Positions 1 through 8,484 are shown, counted from the first letter of the stretch. The stretch is DNA of 19,635 nucleotides from PALSA-1355 sp031400775 (GCA_031400775.1 JANNQN010000001.1:1-19635), one strand, 5' to 3'. Numbers and translations are program-made. The notes: generated by a model not told the origin, from the sequence alone.

Positions 1-1
1 C

Positions 2-682
2 TTCAAGAACCTGCTGTTGCATCTGCCCAGCCAGATTCGGGCGATCCGCATGCGCAAGCCGTTTTGCGCGCTCGATGGTGTGTCGTTCGAGGTTCGCGCG
101 GGCGAGTGCCTTGGCGTCATCGGCCCCAACGGCGCGGGCAAGAGCACGGCGCTGGGACTGATCGCGGGCGTGCTGCGGCCCAGCTCAGGGGTTGTCGAGA
201 CGCGCGGCCGTATCTGTCCCTTGCTGGAGCTGGGCGCGGGATTTCACACCGAGCTCAACGGACGCGAGAACATCGTGCTCAACGGCATTCTGCTGGGCCT
301 CACGCGGCGGGAAGTCGCCGAACGAGTCGACGAGATCATCGCGTTTTCGGAATTGGGCCAGTTCATCGACGCGCCGCTGCGAACCTATTCCTCGGGCATG
401 ATCGCCCGGCTGGGGTTTTCGGTGGCCGTACATTTGGATCCCAGCATCCTGCTGGTCGACGAGGTGCTGGCAGTGGGCGACGAGCACTTTCAACAGAAAT
501 GCCTGCGCCGCATGCAGCAGTTTCGCGAGCGCAAGACGACGATGGTTTTTGTGAGCCACGACATGCCGAGCGTGGCCAAGATCAGCGATCGAGTGATCCT
601 GATCGAAGGAGGTCGGCTATTGGATATCGGCGAACCCGCGCGAGTTATTGAGAGGTATCGCCGAGGACGGCTGGCCGCATAA
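2..682 (+). CDS. Polysaccharide ABC transporter ATP-binding protein, KpsT/Wzt type (5' partial)
   Basis: ATPase subunit of an ABC-2 type exporter that drives a finished or growing polysaccharide across the inner membrane; the permease partner should lie just upstream, outside the window. The frame is open to the left edge, so the true start is missing. A TTG at 17 is only an internal codon: the residues before it (FKNLLL) read like the usual N-terminus of this family. Counting from that TTG, the Walker A motif GPNGAGKST is at 36-44, the signature YSSGM at 124-128, Walker B ILLVDE at 144-149 and the H-loop histidine at 181. The protein ends about 40 residues after the H-loop, so there is no Wzt-type C-terminal carbohydrate-binding domain. 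It is the first visible gene of a + strand glycosyltransferase operon. Family assignment is secure; the exported glycan is unknown. Confidence 0.93.
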   Translation, partial: FKNLLLHLPSQIRAIRMRKPFCALDGVSFEVRAGECLGVIGPNGAGKSTALGLIAGVLRPSSGVVETRGRICPLLELGAGFHTELNGRENIVLNGILLGLTRREVAERVDEIIAFSELGQFIDAPLRTYSSGMIARLGFSVAVHLDPSILLVDEVLAVGDEHFQQKCLRRMQQFRERKTTMVFVSHDMPSVAKISDRVILIEGGRLLDIGEPARVIERYRRGRLAA

Positions 683-752
683 GCGCGGCCATCGGCGGTC
701 CTCGCCGCGACATGAGCACCCACCCCGCCAAAGCACCCAGGTAAGTTTCGGA

Positions 753-2951
753 ATGGCAACCGCCCCGACGACCTCCCACCCACCGACGACGACTTCCTCC
801 GCTACGACCAAGCGGCTCAGCATGGCCGTGATCATTCCCGAGCTCGCCAAGTACGGCGGCGCGGAACGATATTTGATCGAGTGCGTTTCGCGGTGGCAGA
901 AGTTGCACGACATTACGATCTACTCGTCGGTCGTGAATGCCGATCTGCTGGCCGAGCACGGTATCGGCAAGCGCGTGAAAATTTCGCTGTTGTCGCCCTA
1001 CTTCGATGGGCGGCACTCGATCCTGCTCAACACGGCCTTGCTGCCGAAGATCTGGGAACAGGAGATCGGCAAGCACGATATCTACCACACTCACCTGTGG
1101 CCGACGCACTTGATCGAATTGCATCCGATGGTGTGGTATCCGCACGAGCCGCTGCGCATCTTGCACGACTTGCGCTACGAGCAACCGCTGGAGGACGTGG
1201 CGGCGACGCGGCAGCGCGACCTGCACATCTATCCGAAATACAACTACGACCGCGTGGCGGATGTCACGTACGAAGCCTACCTGTCGTCGATGGACCTGGT
1301 CGACAAGCTTGGCAAGCCCGATCGGGTCGTAGCCAATAGCCGCTACACGGCCGGGTACCTGGAAGGCGTGTACGGCACGCCGGTGCGCGACGTCGTCTAT
1401 CCGGGCGTCAACGTCGACGACTTCATCTTCCAGCCGTCGGACGAAAACATTTTCCTGACGATCGGCCAGCTCTGGCCGCACAAGCGGATCAAGCTGATCA
1501 TCGAAGCGCTCAAGCTGGTCGAAAACGCGCAGTTGTACATCGTGGGCAGCGGCCCCGAAAAAGAGAAGTTGGCTCGCATCGCCGAGGGCATGGGGCTGGA
1601 CAACCGCGTGTTCTTTCTGCACAACCTGAGCAACCTGGAAGTCAAGATCCTGTTCTCGCGGGCCCTGGGCGTGGTGTTCGTGCCGGTGAAGGAACCGTTC
1701 GGCATCGTGGCGCTCGAGGCCATGGCCGCCGGCAAGCCGCTGATCGCGGCCAACGAAGGCGGATTCACCGAGGTCGTGGACGAGCATTGCGCCTTGCTCT
1801 GTCCGCCCGAGCCGGAGGAAATCGCCGAGCGGATGCGATTCTTGCGCGACAACAAGGAGATGGCGCGCACCATGGGCGCTGCCGGCCGCGAGCGCGTGCA
1901 GGCCTACACCTGGGATCGGGCGGCCGAGCAGTTGTTGAAGATCATCGAGAGTACGCACCACAAATGGACTCGCGAGCACGTCCGACCGCGAATCGATTCG
2001 ACGCCGCGCACCGCGCTATTCGGCGCGCACTATTACTGCTGGTACGGCAACGGCATCGGCTCGCACCATTGGAACGACACGCCGCATGCCGGCGGCGTGA
2101 CCGACATGCCGCGACTGGGTTATTACGCATCGAGCAGTTGCAGCACCATCGAGGCCCATTGGCGGCTGTTCGAGCAGATGGGGCTCGACTTCGCGATTCT
2201 GAACCTGCACGTCGATCGTAACGGCGTTAGCGCCTACGAACAGGCAGCGGCCGAGAGCATCTTCAGCGTGGTCGATCGGCTGCAAACCGGTACCCGGCTG
2301 GCGATCCAACTCTGCCCCTACGATTGCACGCGCGACGACTTGACCAACGCGATGGAGACGATTCGCCGGCAGTTGGTTTCTCGCCCTTCGTATTTTCATT
2401 ACGAGGGGGAGCCGGTGCTGTTCTATTTCTGGACCGGAGTGCAGGACGGCAACAAGCCCTGGATCAACTTTGTCGACGACAGCCTGCAAGGTTTCCTGCG
2501 CATCTCCAGCAGCCTGCGGATGTATTCGGCCAAGGACGAGCGGCGACATACGTTCGGCCTGTTTCACGGCTGGAGCCTGTACTCGCCGCTCGAGCTGTCC
2601 GCGCCGGCCAACTGGGAACGGGTGTGGATGCAGGCCTATCTCAACAGCGACGCGGGCACGCGAAATCTCAAGATTCTCTCCGTGTCGCCCGGCTACGACG
2701 ACCGCCATCTGCGCGATCCCAACCGCAAGACCAATCCGCACCGCAACGTCGATCGCCAGCAGGGCGACGCGTACCGGCGGATGATCGACTTTGCCGTGTC
2801 CGTGCCCGACGTGCCCGACATGGTCTTGATTTCGACGTTTAACGAGTATCACGAGAACACGCACATCGAGCCTTCGCGCAACCACGGCTCGCTGTATTCA
2901 CAGATGACGCAAAAGTTCATCGAGGAAGGAAAGAGTCGATGGACCAAATGA
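753..2951 (+). CDS. Fusion protein: GT4 glycosyltransferase plus GH99-like glycosidase domain
   Basis: A 732-residue two-domain protein. Residues about 24-410 form a GT-B glycosyltransferase of family GT4: the N-terminal PELAKYGGAERYL loop resembles the usual GGAER start, and the C-terminal lobe carries the E-x7-E nucleotide-sugar motif EPFGIVALE (E314, E322). Residues about 420-732 look like a GH99/endo-alpha-mannosidase-type barrel: it opens with HYYCWYG and HHWND, contains GEPVLFYFW, and ends with FNEYHENTHIEPS. The NEYHE glutamates (E698, E701) fit the ExxE catalytic pair of GH99. One chain may therefore both transfer a sugar and cut or recognise a mannosidic bond; this is inference. The ATG at 753 follows 70 bases after the ABC gene with no clear ribosome site; ATG 822, directly before the GT fold, is an alternative, and the stretch between is Thr/Pro/Ser-rich. 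The gene overlaps the next by 13 bases. Confidence 0.88.
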   Translation: MATAPTTSHPPTTTSSATTKRLSMAVIIPELAKYGGAERYLIECVSRWQKLHDITIYSSVVNADLLAEHGIGKRVKISLLSPYFDGRHSILLNTALLPKIWEQEIGKHDIYHTHLWPTHLIELHPMVWYPHEPLRILHDLRYEQPLEDVAATRQRDLHIYPKYNYDRVADVTYEAYLSSMDLVDKLGKPDRVVANSRYTAGYLEGVYGTPVRDVVYPGVNVDDFIFQPSDENIFLTIGQLWPHKRIKLIIEALKLVENAQLYIVGSGPEKEKLARIAEGMGLDNRVFFLHNLSNLEVKILFSRALGVVFVPVKEPFGIVALEAMAAGKPLIAANEGGFTEVVDEHCALLCPPEPEEIAERMRFLRDNKEMARTMGAAGRERVQAYTWDRAAEQLLKIIESTHHKWTREHVRPRIDSTPRTALFGAHYYCWYGNGIGSHHWNDTPHAGGVTDMPRLGYYASSSCSTIEAHWRLFEQMGLDFAILNLHVDRNGVSAYEQAAAESIFSVVDRLQTGTRLAIQLCPYDCTRDDLTNAMETIRRQLVSRPSYFHYEGEPVLFYFWTGVQDGNKPWINFVDDSLQGFLRISSSLRMYSAKDERRHTFGLFHGWSLYSPLELSAPANWERVWMQAYLNSDAGTRNLKILSVSPGYDDRHLRDPNRKTNPHRNVDRQQGDAYRRMIDFAVSVPDVPDMVLISTFNEYHENTHIEPSRNHGSLYSQMTQKFIEEGKSRWTK
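2922..2930 (+). promoter_or_regulatory. Shine-Dalgarno site for the gene at 2939
   Basis: The purine run GAGGAAGGA lies inside the end of the preceding gene, 8 bases before ATG 2939. It favours that ATG over the ATGs at 2948 and 2951, although ATG 2948 would form an ATGA overlap with the upstream stop. It suggests translational coupling of the two glycosyltransferases. Confidence 0.7.
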
Positions 2952-4657
2952 TGGCCGTCAAGCCGGCGGCGGACATGCCGCTGCCTTATGTATTAGTCGA
3001 TCAGCAGCGGCTCGATCTGACCGCGAGCGACTCGGGCGAGCTGAAGTTGTCGTTCGCTCCGTCGGTCTGGGATTCCGAGTTGTACCTGGTGATCGACCTG
3101 TACGCCGCCGCCAACCCGGTACACCCGGGCGGACACGTGGGCTGGTGGAAATGGCCGCTCGAGATCAAGGCCGACATCGCGGTCAAGGTGGTCAAGAGCG
3201 CCGCCGGATTCGAGGTCACGTTCGACGACACGGTTCCGCAAGAGTCTTGGAAGAATCCCGACTTCTCGGGCCTCGACGAGCCGGTGATCGCGCTGCACGT
3301 GGTGTTGCGCCCCGTCATCAGCGAAGCGGTGCGGTTCGACGACATCATCCACGTTTACAACCGTAAGTCGGCGCTGGAGGAGTCCGAGGCCCGTCGCAAC
3401 GCGCTCGACAATCCGCACGCCGCCGCGCCGTCGGTGCCCTGGTACGTCTGGCCCCGGCAGTCGATGGTGCATCTGGTCTCGACCAACGTCTTCGAGTTCG
3501 ACGCGGTGGGCAACTTCGCGCTCAGCGTACACCGGTTGCTGCGGGCCAACGGTGTCGCTTCGCAACTCTACGCCGGCAATTTCGATCCCACGCTGCGCGA
3601 GACGATTCGCCATACGTGCGAATTGTTCGAATCCGCCGCCGAGGACGATCTAATCTTTGTGAATTTCTCGATCTTCGAACCCTGGCTGCCTCGGGTAGTC
3701 GAACTGCAGAGCAAGAAGATTCTGTACTTTCACAACATCACGCCGCCCCGCTTCTTGCAGGTTTACGATGCCGAGTACGCCGCACACTGCGCCGACGGCA
3801 TCGCTCAATTGAAGTACCTCGATCAGTTCGATGCGCTGATGGCCAACTCCACAAGCTCGGCCCGGGTGCTGCAGCAATCGGCGACCAAAGCCCGCGGGAA
3901 GAAGGTTGCGCCGGAGCCCGGCTACGCGCCTTCGCACGGTCCGTTCGAGGAGGCCTCGCGGATGCTGGCGAAAGTGGTGACCGAGTTCGAGTCGCAGGCC
4001 GAAACGCCGCTCGAAGTGACGGCCAGCCCGCCGGTTATCGGGGCCAAGGATTGGAGCGCAATCGCGGCCGAACCAATCCAGCTTCCGCCGCAGGAAACCC
4101 TGTTGTTGTACGTGGGGCGCATCGCCCCGCACAAACGAATCGAGGACCTGTTTGCGCTATTCGATCGCTATAGCATGTTGAATCCCGATTCGGCCCTGTT
4201 GGTCGTCGGCGGTGCGAGATTCGACGGATACCTGGGGTTCTTACGCTATCTGCTCGGCAACGAGTTTGCCCACTTGCAGCAGCACATTCACTTTTACGAT
4301 GGCGTCAGCGACGGCCAATTGAAGACACTCTACGAGCGCGGCAGCGTGTTCGTCACGATGAGCGAGCACGAAGGTTTTTGCGTGCCGGTCGTCGAGGCCA
4401 TGGCTTTCGACAAGCCGATCTTCGCCTATGCCGACGAGGCCGTGCTGGAGACATTGGGGCGCAGCGGCCGGGTGTTTTACGCGAAGGACTTCGCGGCGAT
4501 TGCCGCCGAGATCGACGCGGCGCTGTCGAATCCTTGGATTAAAGAGCTATTGCTGACGGGTCAGCGGCAGCGAATGCTCGAGATCCACGCTCAGGCAAGC
4601 GGCCGGGCGATCTGGTCCGTCCTGGAGAAGGTGCTGTACGGTGCGCGTGCTGTTTAA
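2939..4657 (+). CDS. GT4 glycosyltransferase with an extra N-terminal domain
   Basis: Predicted cytoplasmic glycosyltransferase of 572 residues. The C-terminal lobe shows RIAPHKRIEDL at about 394, VVGG in the nucleotide-binding region, and the GT4 E-x7-E motif EGFCVPVVE (E478, E486) followed by AMAFDKPI. The N-terminal lobe contains YFHNITPP and MANSTSSAR, as in related GT4 enzymes. Two parts are not explained by the GT fold. One is an N-terminal segment of about 140 residues with alternating hydrophobic strands and several Trp, which looks like a beta-sandwich of unknown role. The other is a charged insertion at about residues 320-380 between the lobes. The start at ATG 2939 is supported by GAGGAAGGA 8 bases upstream. 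The gene overlaps the preceding one by 13 bases and the following one by 17. Donor and acceptor cannot be read from the sequence. Confidence 0.9.
   Translation: MDQMMAVKPAADMPLPYVLVDQQRLDLTASDSGELKLSFAPSVWDSELYLVIDLYAAANPVHPGGHVGWWKWPLEIKADIAVKVVKSAAGFEVTFDDTVPQESWKNPDFSGLDEPVIALHVVLRPVISEAVRFDDIIHVYNRKSALEESEARRNALDNPHAAAPSVPWYVWPRQSMVHLVSTNVFEFDAVGNFALSVHRLLRANGVASQLYAGNFDPTLRETIRHTCELFESAAEDDLIFVNFSIFEPWLPRVVELQSKKILYFHNITPPRFLQVYDAEYAAHCADGIAQLKYLDQFDALMANSTSSARVLQQSATKARGKKVAPEPGYAPSHGPFEEASRMLAKVVTEFESQAETPLEVTASPPVIGAKDWSAIAAEPIQLPPQETLLLYVGRIAPHKRIEDLFALFDRYSMLNPDSALLVVGGARFDGYLGFLRYLLGNEFAHLQQHIHFYDGVSDGQLKTLYERGSVFVTMSEHEGFCVPVVEAMAFDKPIFAYADEAVLETLGRSGRVFYAKDFAAIAAEIDAALSNPWIKELLLTGQRQRMLEIHAQASGRAIWSVLEKVLYGARAV
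4624..4631 (+). promoter_or_regulatory. Shine-Dalgarno site for the GTG start at 4641
   Basis: GGAGAAGG sits 9 bases before GTG 4641 within the end of the previous gene. It supports the GTG start and a 17-base overlap between the two genes. Confidence 0.65.
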
Positions 4658-5627
4658 TACGTACCCCGTTGCTTTCGGCTGCCCGGGCGGCGGCGAGATT
4701 CAACTTCTGAAATGCCGCCGGGCGCTTGAGTCGTTGGGTGTCGAAGTCTTGCTGTTCGATCCCTGGAATCCGCAGTTCGAAGCCGTCGATCTTGTGCACT
4801 ACTTCTCCGTGCAGGGCGGGTCGATGAATTTTTGCGACTACGTCAAACGCATCGGCCTGCCGCTAGCCATCTCGCCCGTGCTGTGGCTGACCGCGGAGAA
4901 CCGCCCCCGATTTCCGCTGGCCGAGATTCGCGACTTGCTGCACCTGTGCGACCGGATTTTGCCCAACTCACAGGCCGAAGCCGAGCAATTGGCCGCCGAA
5001 TTCGACCTCGAGCCCGACAAATTCTCGTGGGTGCCCAACGGTGTCGATCCCGAGTTCGGCGTGCCTGCCGATCCGGACGCGTTTCGCCGCCACTTCGGCG
5101 TCGATGGGCCATTCCTGCTCAACGTCGCCAACATCGAACCCCGCAAGAACCAGCGCATGCTGGCGGCCGTTGCCCGACAGATGAAATTGGACCTCGTCTT
5201 GCTGGGTCATGCCCGAGATCCTGGGTACCTTGCCGAATGCCTGGCGGCGGGCGGATCGCGAGTCAGGCACTTGGGCCACTTGGATCATGCCGACCCATTG
5301 CTCAAGTCGGCCTATCGAGCCTGCCAGGTCTTCGTGCTGCCGAGCCTGTTGGAGACGCCCGGGCTGGCGGCGTTGGAAGCGGCCGCGCAAGGCGCCAAGC
5401 TGGTCGTGACAGAAGTGGGCTGCACTCGGCAGTATTTTCAAGGCGGAGCGCGATACGTCGATCCGTCCGACGAGGCCGATATACTTCAAGGCATCGCCGA
5501 GCAATGGGCCGCTCCGCCGGACGATCGCCTCCGCGAGCACGTCCTGGCCAACTTCACCTGGGCGCAGGCAGGCCAACACCTGGTGGACGCGTATACGCGC
5601 ACTTTGCTGGACGCGAGCCGTGTCTAA
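4641..5627 (+). CDS. GT4 glycosyltransferase
   Basis: A compact 328-residue GT-B enzyme. It begins with a beta strand and a glycine-rich loop (NTYPVAFGCPGGGE), contains RILPNSQAEAEQL in the N-lobe and VPNGVDPEFG at the interdomain region, then NIEPRKNQRML in the C-lobe and the E-x7-E motif ETPGLAALE (E238, E246). All are GT4 hallmarks. It lacks a signal peptide or membrane helix, so it should act at the cytoplasmic face on a lipid-linked or growing glycan. GTG 4641 is the start because a Shine-Dalgarno sequence sits 9 bases upstream and the first residues give the expected first strand, MRVLFNTYP. It overlaps the preceding gene by 17 bases. Substrate specificity is unknown. Confidence 0.9.
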   Translation: MRVLFNTYPVAFGCPGGGEIQLLKCRRALESLGVEVLLFDPWNPQFEAVDLVHYFSVQGGSMNFCDYVKRIGLPLAISPVLWLTAENRPRFPLAEIRDLLHLCDRILPNSQAEAEQLAAEFDLEPDKFSWVPNGVDPEFGVPADPDAFRRHFGVDGPFLLNVANIEPRKNQRMLAAVARQMKLDLVLLGHARDPGYLAECLAAGGSRVRHLGHLDHADPLLKSAYRACQVFVLPSLLETPGLAALEAAAQGAKLVVTEVGCTRQYFQGGARYVDPSDEADILQGIAEQWAAPPDDRLREHVLANFTWAQAGQHLVDAYTRTLLDASRV

Positions 5628-5711
5628 TCACCGCTGGGCAACTCGTCCGCCGCCACGCCCGATTGCCGCCGGCGGCGAAACTACGTCCGGGATCTATATC
5701 GTCGGGTGGCT

Positions 5712-7259
5712 ATGAGAATCACCGTTTGCACTTCGGCGGACGATTGCTACGCGTGCAACATTGTAACGAGCGCCCTTGTTCGTTCTTTTACGGCCGCGCA
5801 AGTTACTCATGGCCAACTCGCGCCAGGCGAGGGTGGCGACTGCCCAGTGTGGATAAATCCGCCGGACGATGTTTCCGCTGACCTCGCCAAAGTCCTGCAA
5901 AGCGGCGGCAAGGCGATCGTGCTGGGGCGGATTGGACCGGCCGTGGCCGAGTCGTTGGGCCTGCAATGGAGCGCACCTGTCGAGTGGCCGCTCGAGTGGG
6001 AAGCCTGCCCCATCGATCCCGCGCGGCATCACGACGAGTCGCCGGCCGCGATCCATTACGGCGGTCCCCACCCGTTGGCCCGCTTGGCGCCGAACGTCAC
6101 GCGCCCTCTGTGCCGATTCGATTTCGCCGACGAGTGGAACAACCTGGGCTTTGGTCGCATCCGGCTCGATGGCTCGGCCTGGTCGGTGCAGTCGGCCGTC
6201 GCGATCGGAGATGCAGCGCCGCTGGCTCGTCTCGACGCGCCGGGCGGCGCCTCGTTCACCTATGCCGCGGTGCGCGACACGGCCGCCGGATCGGTGCTGT
6301 GGTTCAATCGGCCCGTGGGGCCAGTCGACAGCCTGGAGTGGCGAATCGTCGAGTCGTTCCTGGCCGACCATCGGGCCGGCGAGCTGCCCTGTTGGCCATG
6401 CCTCGGTGAAATTCCGGCGGACTACGACGGCGCCGTCTGCGCGCGTTTGGATTGCGACGAGGCGGTCGCTTCCAGCGGCCAGCTCTTCGAACTCTATCAG
6501 GATCACGGCCTGCCCCTTTCGCTGGCGCTGTTGACCGGCCAAGCGATTGAGCCGGCCGACATCGGTCTGCTCCGTAAATTAATTGCCGCCGGTGGATCGG
6601 TCGTTTCGCATTCGGTGCGCCACGAACCGAACTGGGGCGGCAGCTACGAGCGGGCCTGTGTCGAAGCCGCCGAATCGCGGCGCTGGTTCGATAGAAATTT
6701 GCTAGAGGCAACACCCGTTCGCTATGCCGTTTCGCCTTTCCATCAGAATCCGCCCTATGCCGTTCAGGCCCTGGCCGACAATGGGTACGAAGGATTCGTA
6801 GGCGGCATCATCGCGAACGATCCCGAGTACTTGCTGGGCCGCGCCGGGCGCGTGCCATTTGTTTCCCGGCCGCTCGTGTCACTTAGCACCCAGTGCATGC
6901 TTCACGGCGACTGCTACGCGCGCGGCGGCAACTCGATCGACGTGTACCGCGAGAGTTTCGATCAGCACCTCGCGGCCCGCGCTACGTTCGGCTATCTGGA
7001 CCATCCGTTTTCGCCCCGCTATCAATATGGCTGGTCCGACGAAGCGACCCGATTGGCTGTCCACGGCGAGCTGATCGCGCACATCGGCAAGCGGCCCGAA
7101 ATCTGGTGGGCAAACTTAAGCGACGTGCTGGATTTTCTGCGGCAACGCGACGCCGCTCGCATCCAGGTGGGCGCGAACGATCAGTTGTCGGTCGAAAGTC
7201 CCGCGGGCGCTCGAAAGCCGTTTTCCATCCACTGGAAAGGGCGTCAATTTGCCCACTGA
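5712..7259 (+). CDS. NodB-type polysaccharide deacetylase-like protein with large N-terminal domain
   Basis: A 515-residue protein, likely a carbohydrate esterase 4 relative acting on an N-acetylated or O-acetylated sugar in the polysaccharide. The NodB part starts near residue 240: RLDCDEA supplies the paired aspartates (D247, D249) and SHSVRH supplies the HSxxH metal histidines (H300, H304). FHQNPPYAVQAL and YLDHPF follow at the positions of later NodB motifs. The first 230 residues form a separate alpha/beta domain that I do not recognise. There is no signal peptide, unlike secreted peptidoglycan or chitin deacetylases, so it may act in the cytoplasm on an intermediate. ATG 5712 gives MRITVC; GTG 5706 two codons earlier is equally possible, and neither has a strong ribosome site. 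It lies 84 bases after the previous gene and overlaps the next by 11 bases. Confidence 0.8.
   Translation: MRITVCTSADDCYACNIVTSALVRSFTAAQVTHGQLAPGEGGDCPVWINPPDDVSADLAKVLQSGGKAIVLGRIGPAVAESLGLQWSAPVEWPLEWEACPIDPARHHDESPAAIHYGGPHPLARLAPNVTRPLCRFDFADEWNNLGFGRIRLDGSAWSVQSAVAIGDAAPLARLDAPGGASFTYAAVRDTAAGSVLWFNRPVGPVDSLEWRIVESFLADHRAGELPCWPCLGEIPADYDGAVCARLDCDEAVASSGQLFELYQDHGLPLSLALLTGQAIEPADIGLLRKLIAAGGSVVSHSVRHEPNWGGSYERACVEAAESRRWFDRNLLEATPVRYAVSPFHQNPPYAVQALADNGYEGFVGGIIANDPEYLLGRAGRVPFVSRPLVSLSTQCMLHGDCYARGGNSIDVYRESFDQHLAARATFGYLDHPFSPRYQYGWSDEATRLAVHGELIAHIGKRPEIWWANLSDVLDFLRQRDAARIQVGANDQLSVESPAGARKPFSIHWKGRQFAH
7234..7241 (+). promoter_or_regulatory. Shine-Dalgarno site for the TTG start at 7249
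   Basis: GGAAAGGG ends 7 bases before TTG 7249. No ATG or GTG lies close by in this frame that would keep the first GT-B strand, so this site is the main support for the TTG start and an 11-base overlap with the preceding gene. Confidence 0.65.
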
Positions 7260-8484
7260 CCGCCAGCTATCGCGCGACGTCGTGCTGTTTTCCACCGCGG
7301 ATTGGGATCATCCCTTTTGGACCAATAAGCAGCACGTGGCCTCGCAATTGGCGGCCGAGGGATTTCGCGTGCTGTATGTCGAGTCGCTGGGACTGCGGCG
7401 CCCGACCGCCGGATCGCGCGACCTGGGTCGCATCGGCCGTCGCGTGCGCCGCGCCCTGCAAGGCCTTCGCAAAGTGAACGACAACCTGTGGGTCGGCTCG
7501 CCACTGGCGTTTCCTTGGCACGGCAACCGACTGGCGCGATCTCTCAACGAACGCTGGCTGCGGCGATGGCTCAAACGGCAATGCCGCCGCCTGGATTTTC
7601 AAAAGCCGATCGTGTGGACTTACAATCCGCTGGTCGGCCCGCTGATCGACGCGCTCGATCGTTCGCTGTTGGTCTACCACTGCGTCGACGACCTGAGCGC
7701 CGCGCCCCACATGCCATCGGAGGCGCTTCACGACGCCGAGCGAGAGTTGGCCCGCGCGGCCGACGTCAACTTCGCGACCAGCCGCCTGCTCGAAGCCCGA
7801 CTGGCGGCCATCAATCCCGATGCGACGCACTATCTGGCCAACGTGGCCGACTACGATCATTTTTCGCAGGCCCGCTCGCCCGGCCCGATTCCCGACGATC
7901 TGGCCGCCATCCCTCGTCCGCGCTTGGGTTTCATTGGCGCCCTTAGCGACTACAAAGTTGATTTCGAGCTCATCTCGGCCGTGGCTCGCGCCCGGCCCGA
8001 CTGGCATTGGGTGTTGATCGGTCAGGTCGGCGAGGGTCAGCCCGATACGTCAATCGAGAGCTTGCGCCTGCCCAACGTACACATGTTGGGGCCACGGCAA
8101 TACAGCCGCCTGCCGGATTACCTGCGCGGTTTCGACGTGGCTACGATCCCCGCCCGGGCTAATCCCTATACCGCGGCCATGTTTCCCATGAAGTTCTTCG
8201 AGTACCTGGCGGCCGGTGTGCCCGTGATCGCCAACTCGGTGCCAGCGCTCGATGAGTTTTCGCGGGCCTGCGAATTGACGGGCTCGCCCGAGGAGTTCAT
8301 CGCGGCCGTCGCGCGTGTGCTGGAAGGCCGGCGGCCGGACCCAGCGTATTGCGCCGAGCTTTCCGCGCAATTCACCTGGGAGTGGCGGATGGGACAGATG
8401 CTCGAGATCCTGGCAGCGGCCGCACGCAAGCGGACCGCCGACGCCAGCCAGGTTCGCGATCAGGCGGCTCGCAGCGGCTTATAG
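7249..8484 (+). CDS. Glycosyltransferase, TuaH-like GT-B enzyme
   Basis: A 411-residue glycosyltransferase resembling TuaH-type enzymes of teichuronic acid and exopolysaccharide clusters. It opens with DVVLFSTADWDHPFWTNKQ (residues 10-28), has YHCVDDLS at 143-150, a C-lobe start at RLGFIGAL (225-232) and the late motif FPMKFFEYLAAGVPVI (312-327), where GT4-like enzymes bind the nucleotide sugar. The classical E-x7-E pair is replaced by this PMKFFEYLAAG variant, as in other members of this subgroup. It is the last gene of the + strand glycosyltransferase operon. Its 3' end overlaps the 3' end of an opposing glycosyltransferase by 25 bases. The start is TTG, supported by GGAAAGGG upstream. Substrates are unknown. 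Confidence 0.88.
   Translation: MPTDRQLSRDVVLFSTADWDHPFWTNKQHVASQLAAEGFRVLYVESLGLRRPTAGSRDLGRIGRRVRRALQGLRKVNDNLWVGSPLAFPWHGNRLARSLNERWLRRWLKRQCRRLDFQKPIVWTYNPLVGPLIDALDRSLLVYHCVDDLSAAPHMPSEALHDAERELARAADVNFATSRLLEARLAAINPDATHYLANVADYDHFSQARSPGPIPDDLAAIPRPRLGFIGALSDYKVDFELISAVARARPDWHWVLIGQVGEGQPDTSIESLRLPNVHMLGPRQYSRLPDYLRGFDVATIPARANPYTAAMFPMKFFEYLAAGVPVIANSVPALDEFSRACELTGSPEEFIAAVARVLEGRRPDPAYCAELSAQFTWEWRMGQMLEILAAAARKRTADASQVRDQAARSGL

Noticed and set aside
645..1979. Long open frame (444 codons) antisense to the GT-GH99 gene
   Set aside because: Its translation is rich in Arg, His, Gln and Val with no recognisable motif, as expected for the antisense of a GC-rich gene. The opposite strand holds a clear GT4 domain.
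5665..5676. Palindrome GCCGCCGGCGGC between two + strand genes
   Set aside because: It has no loop and no T-tract, and such GC palindromes arise easily at this base composition.
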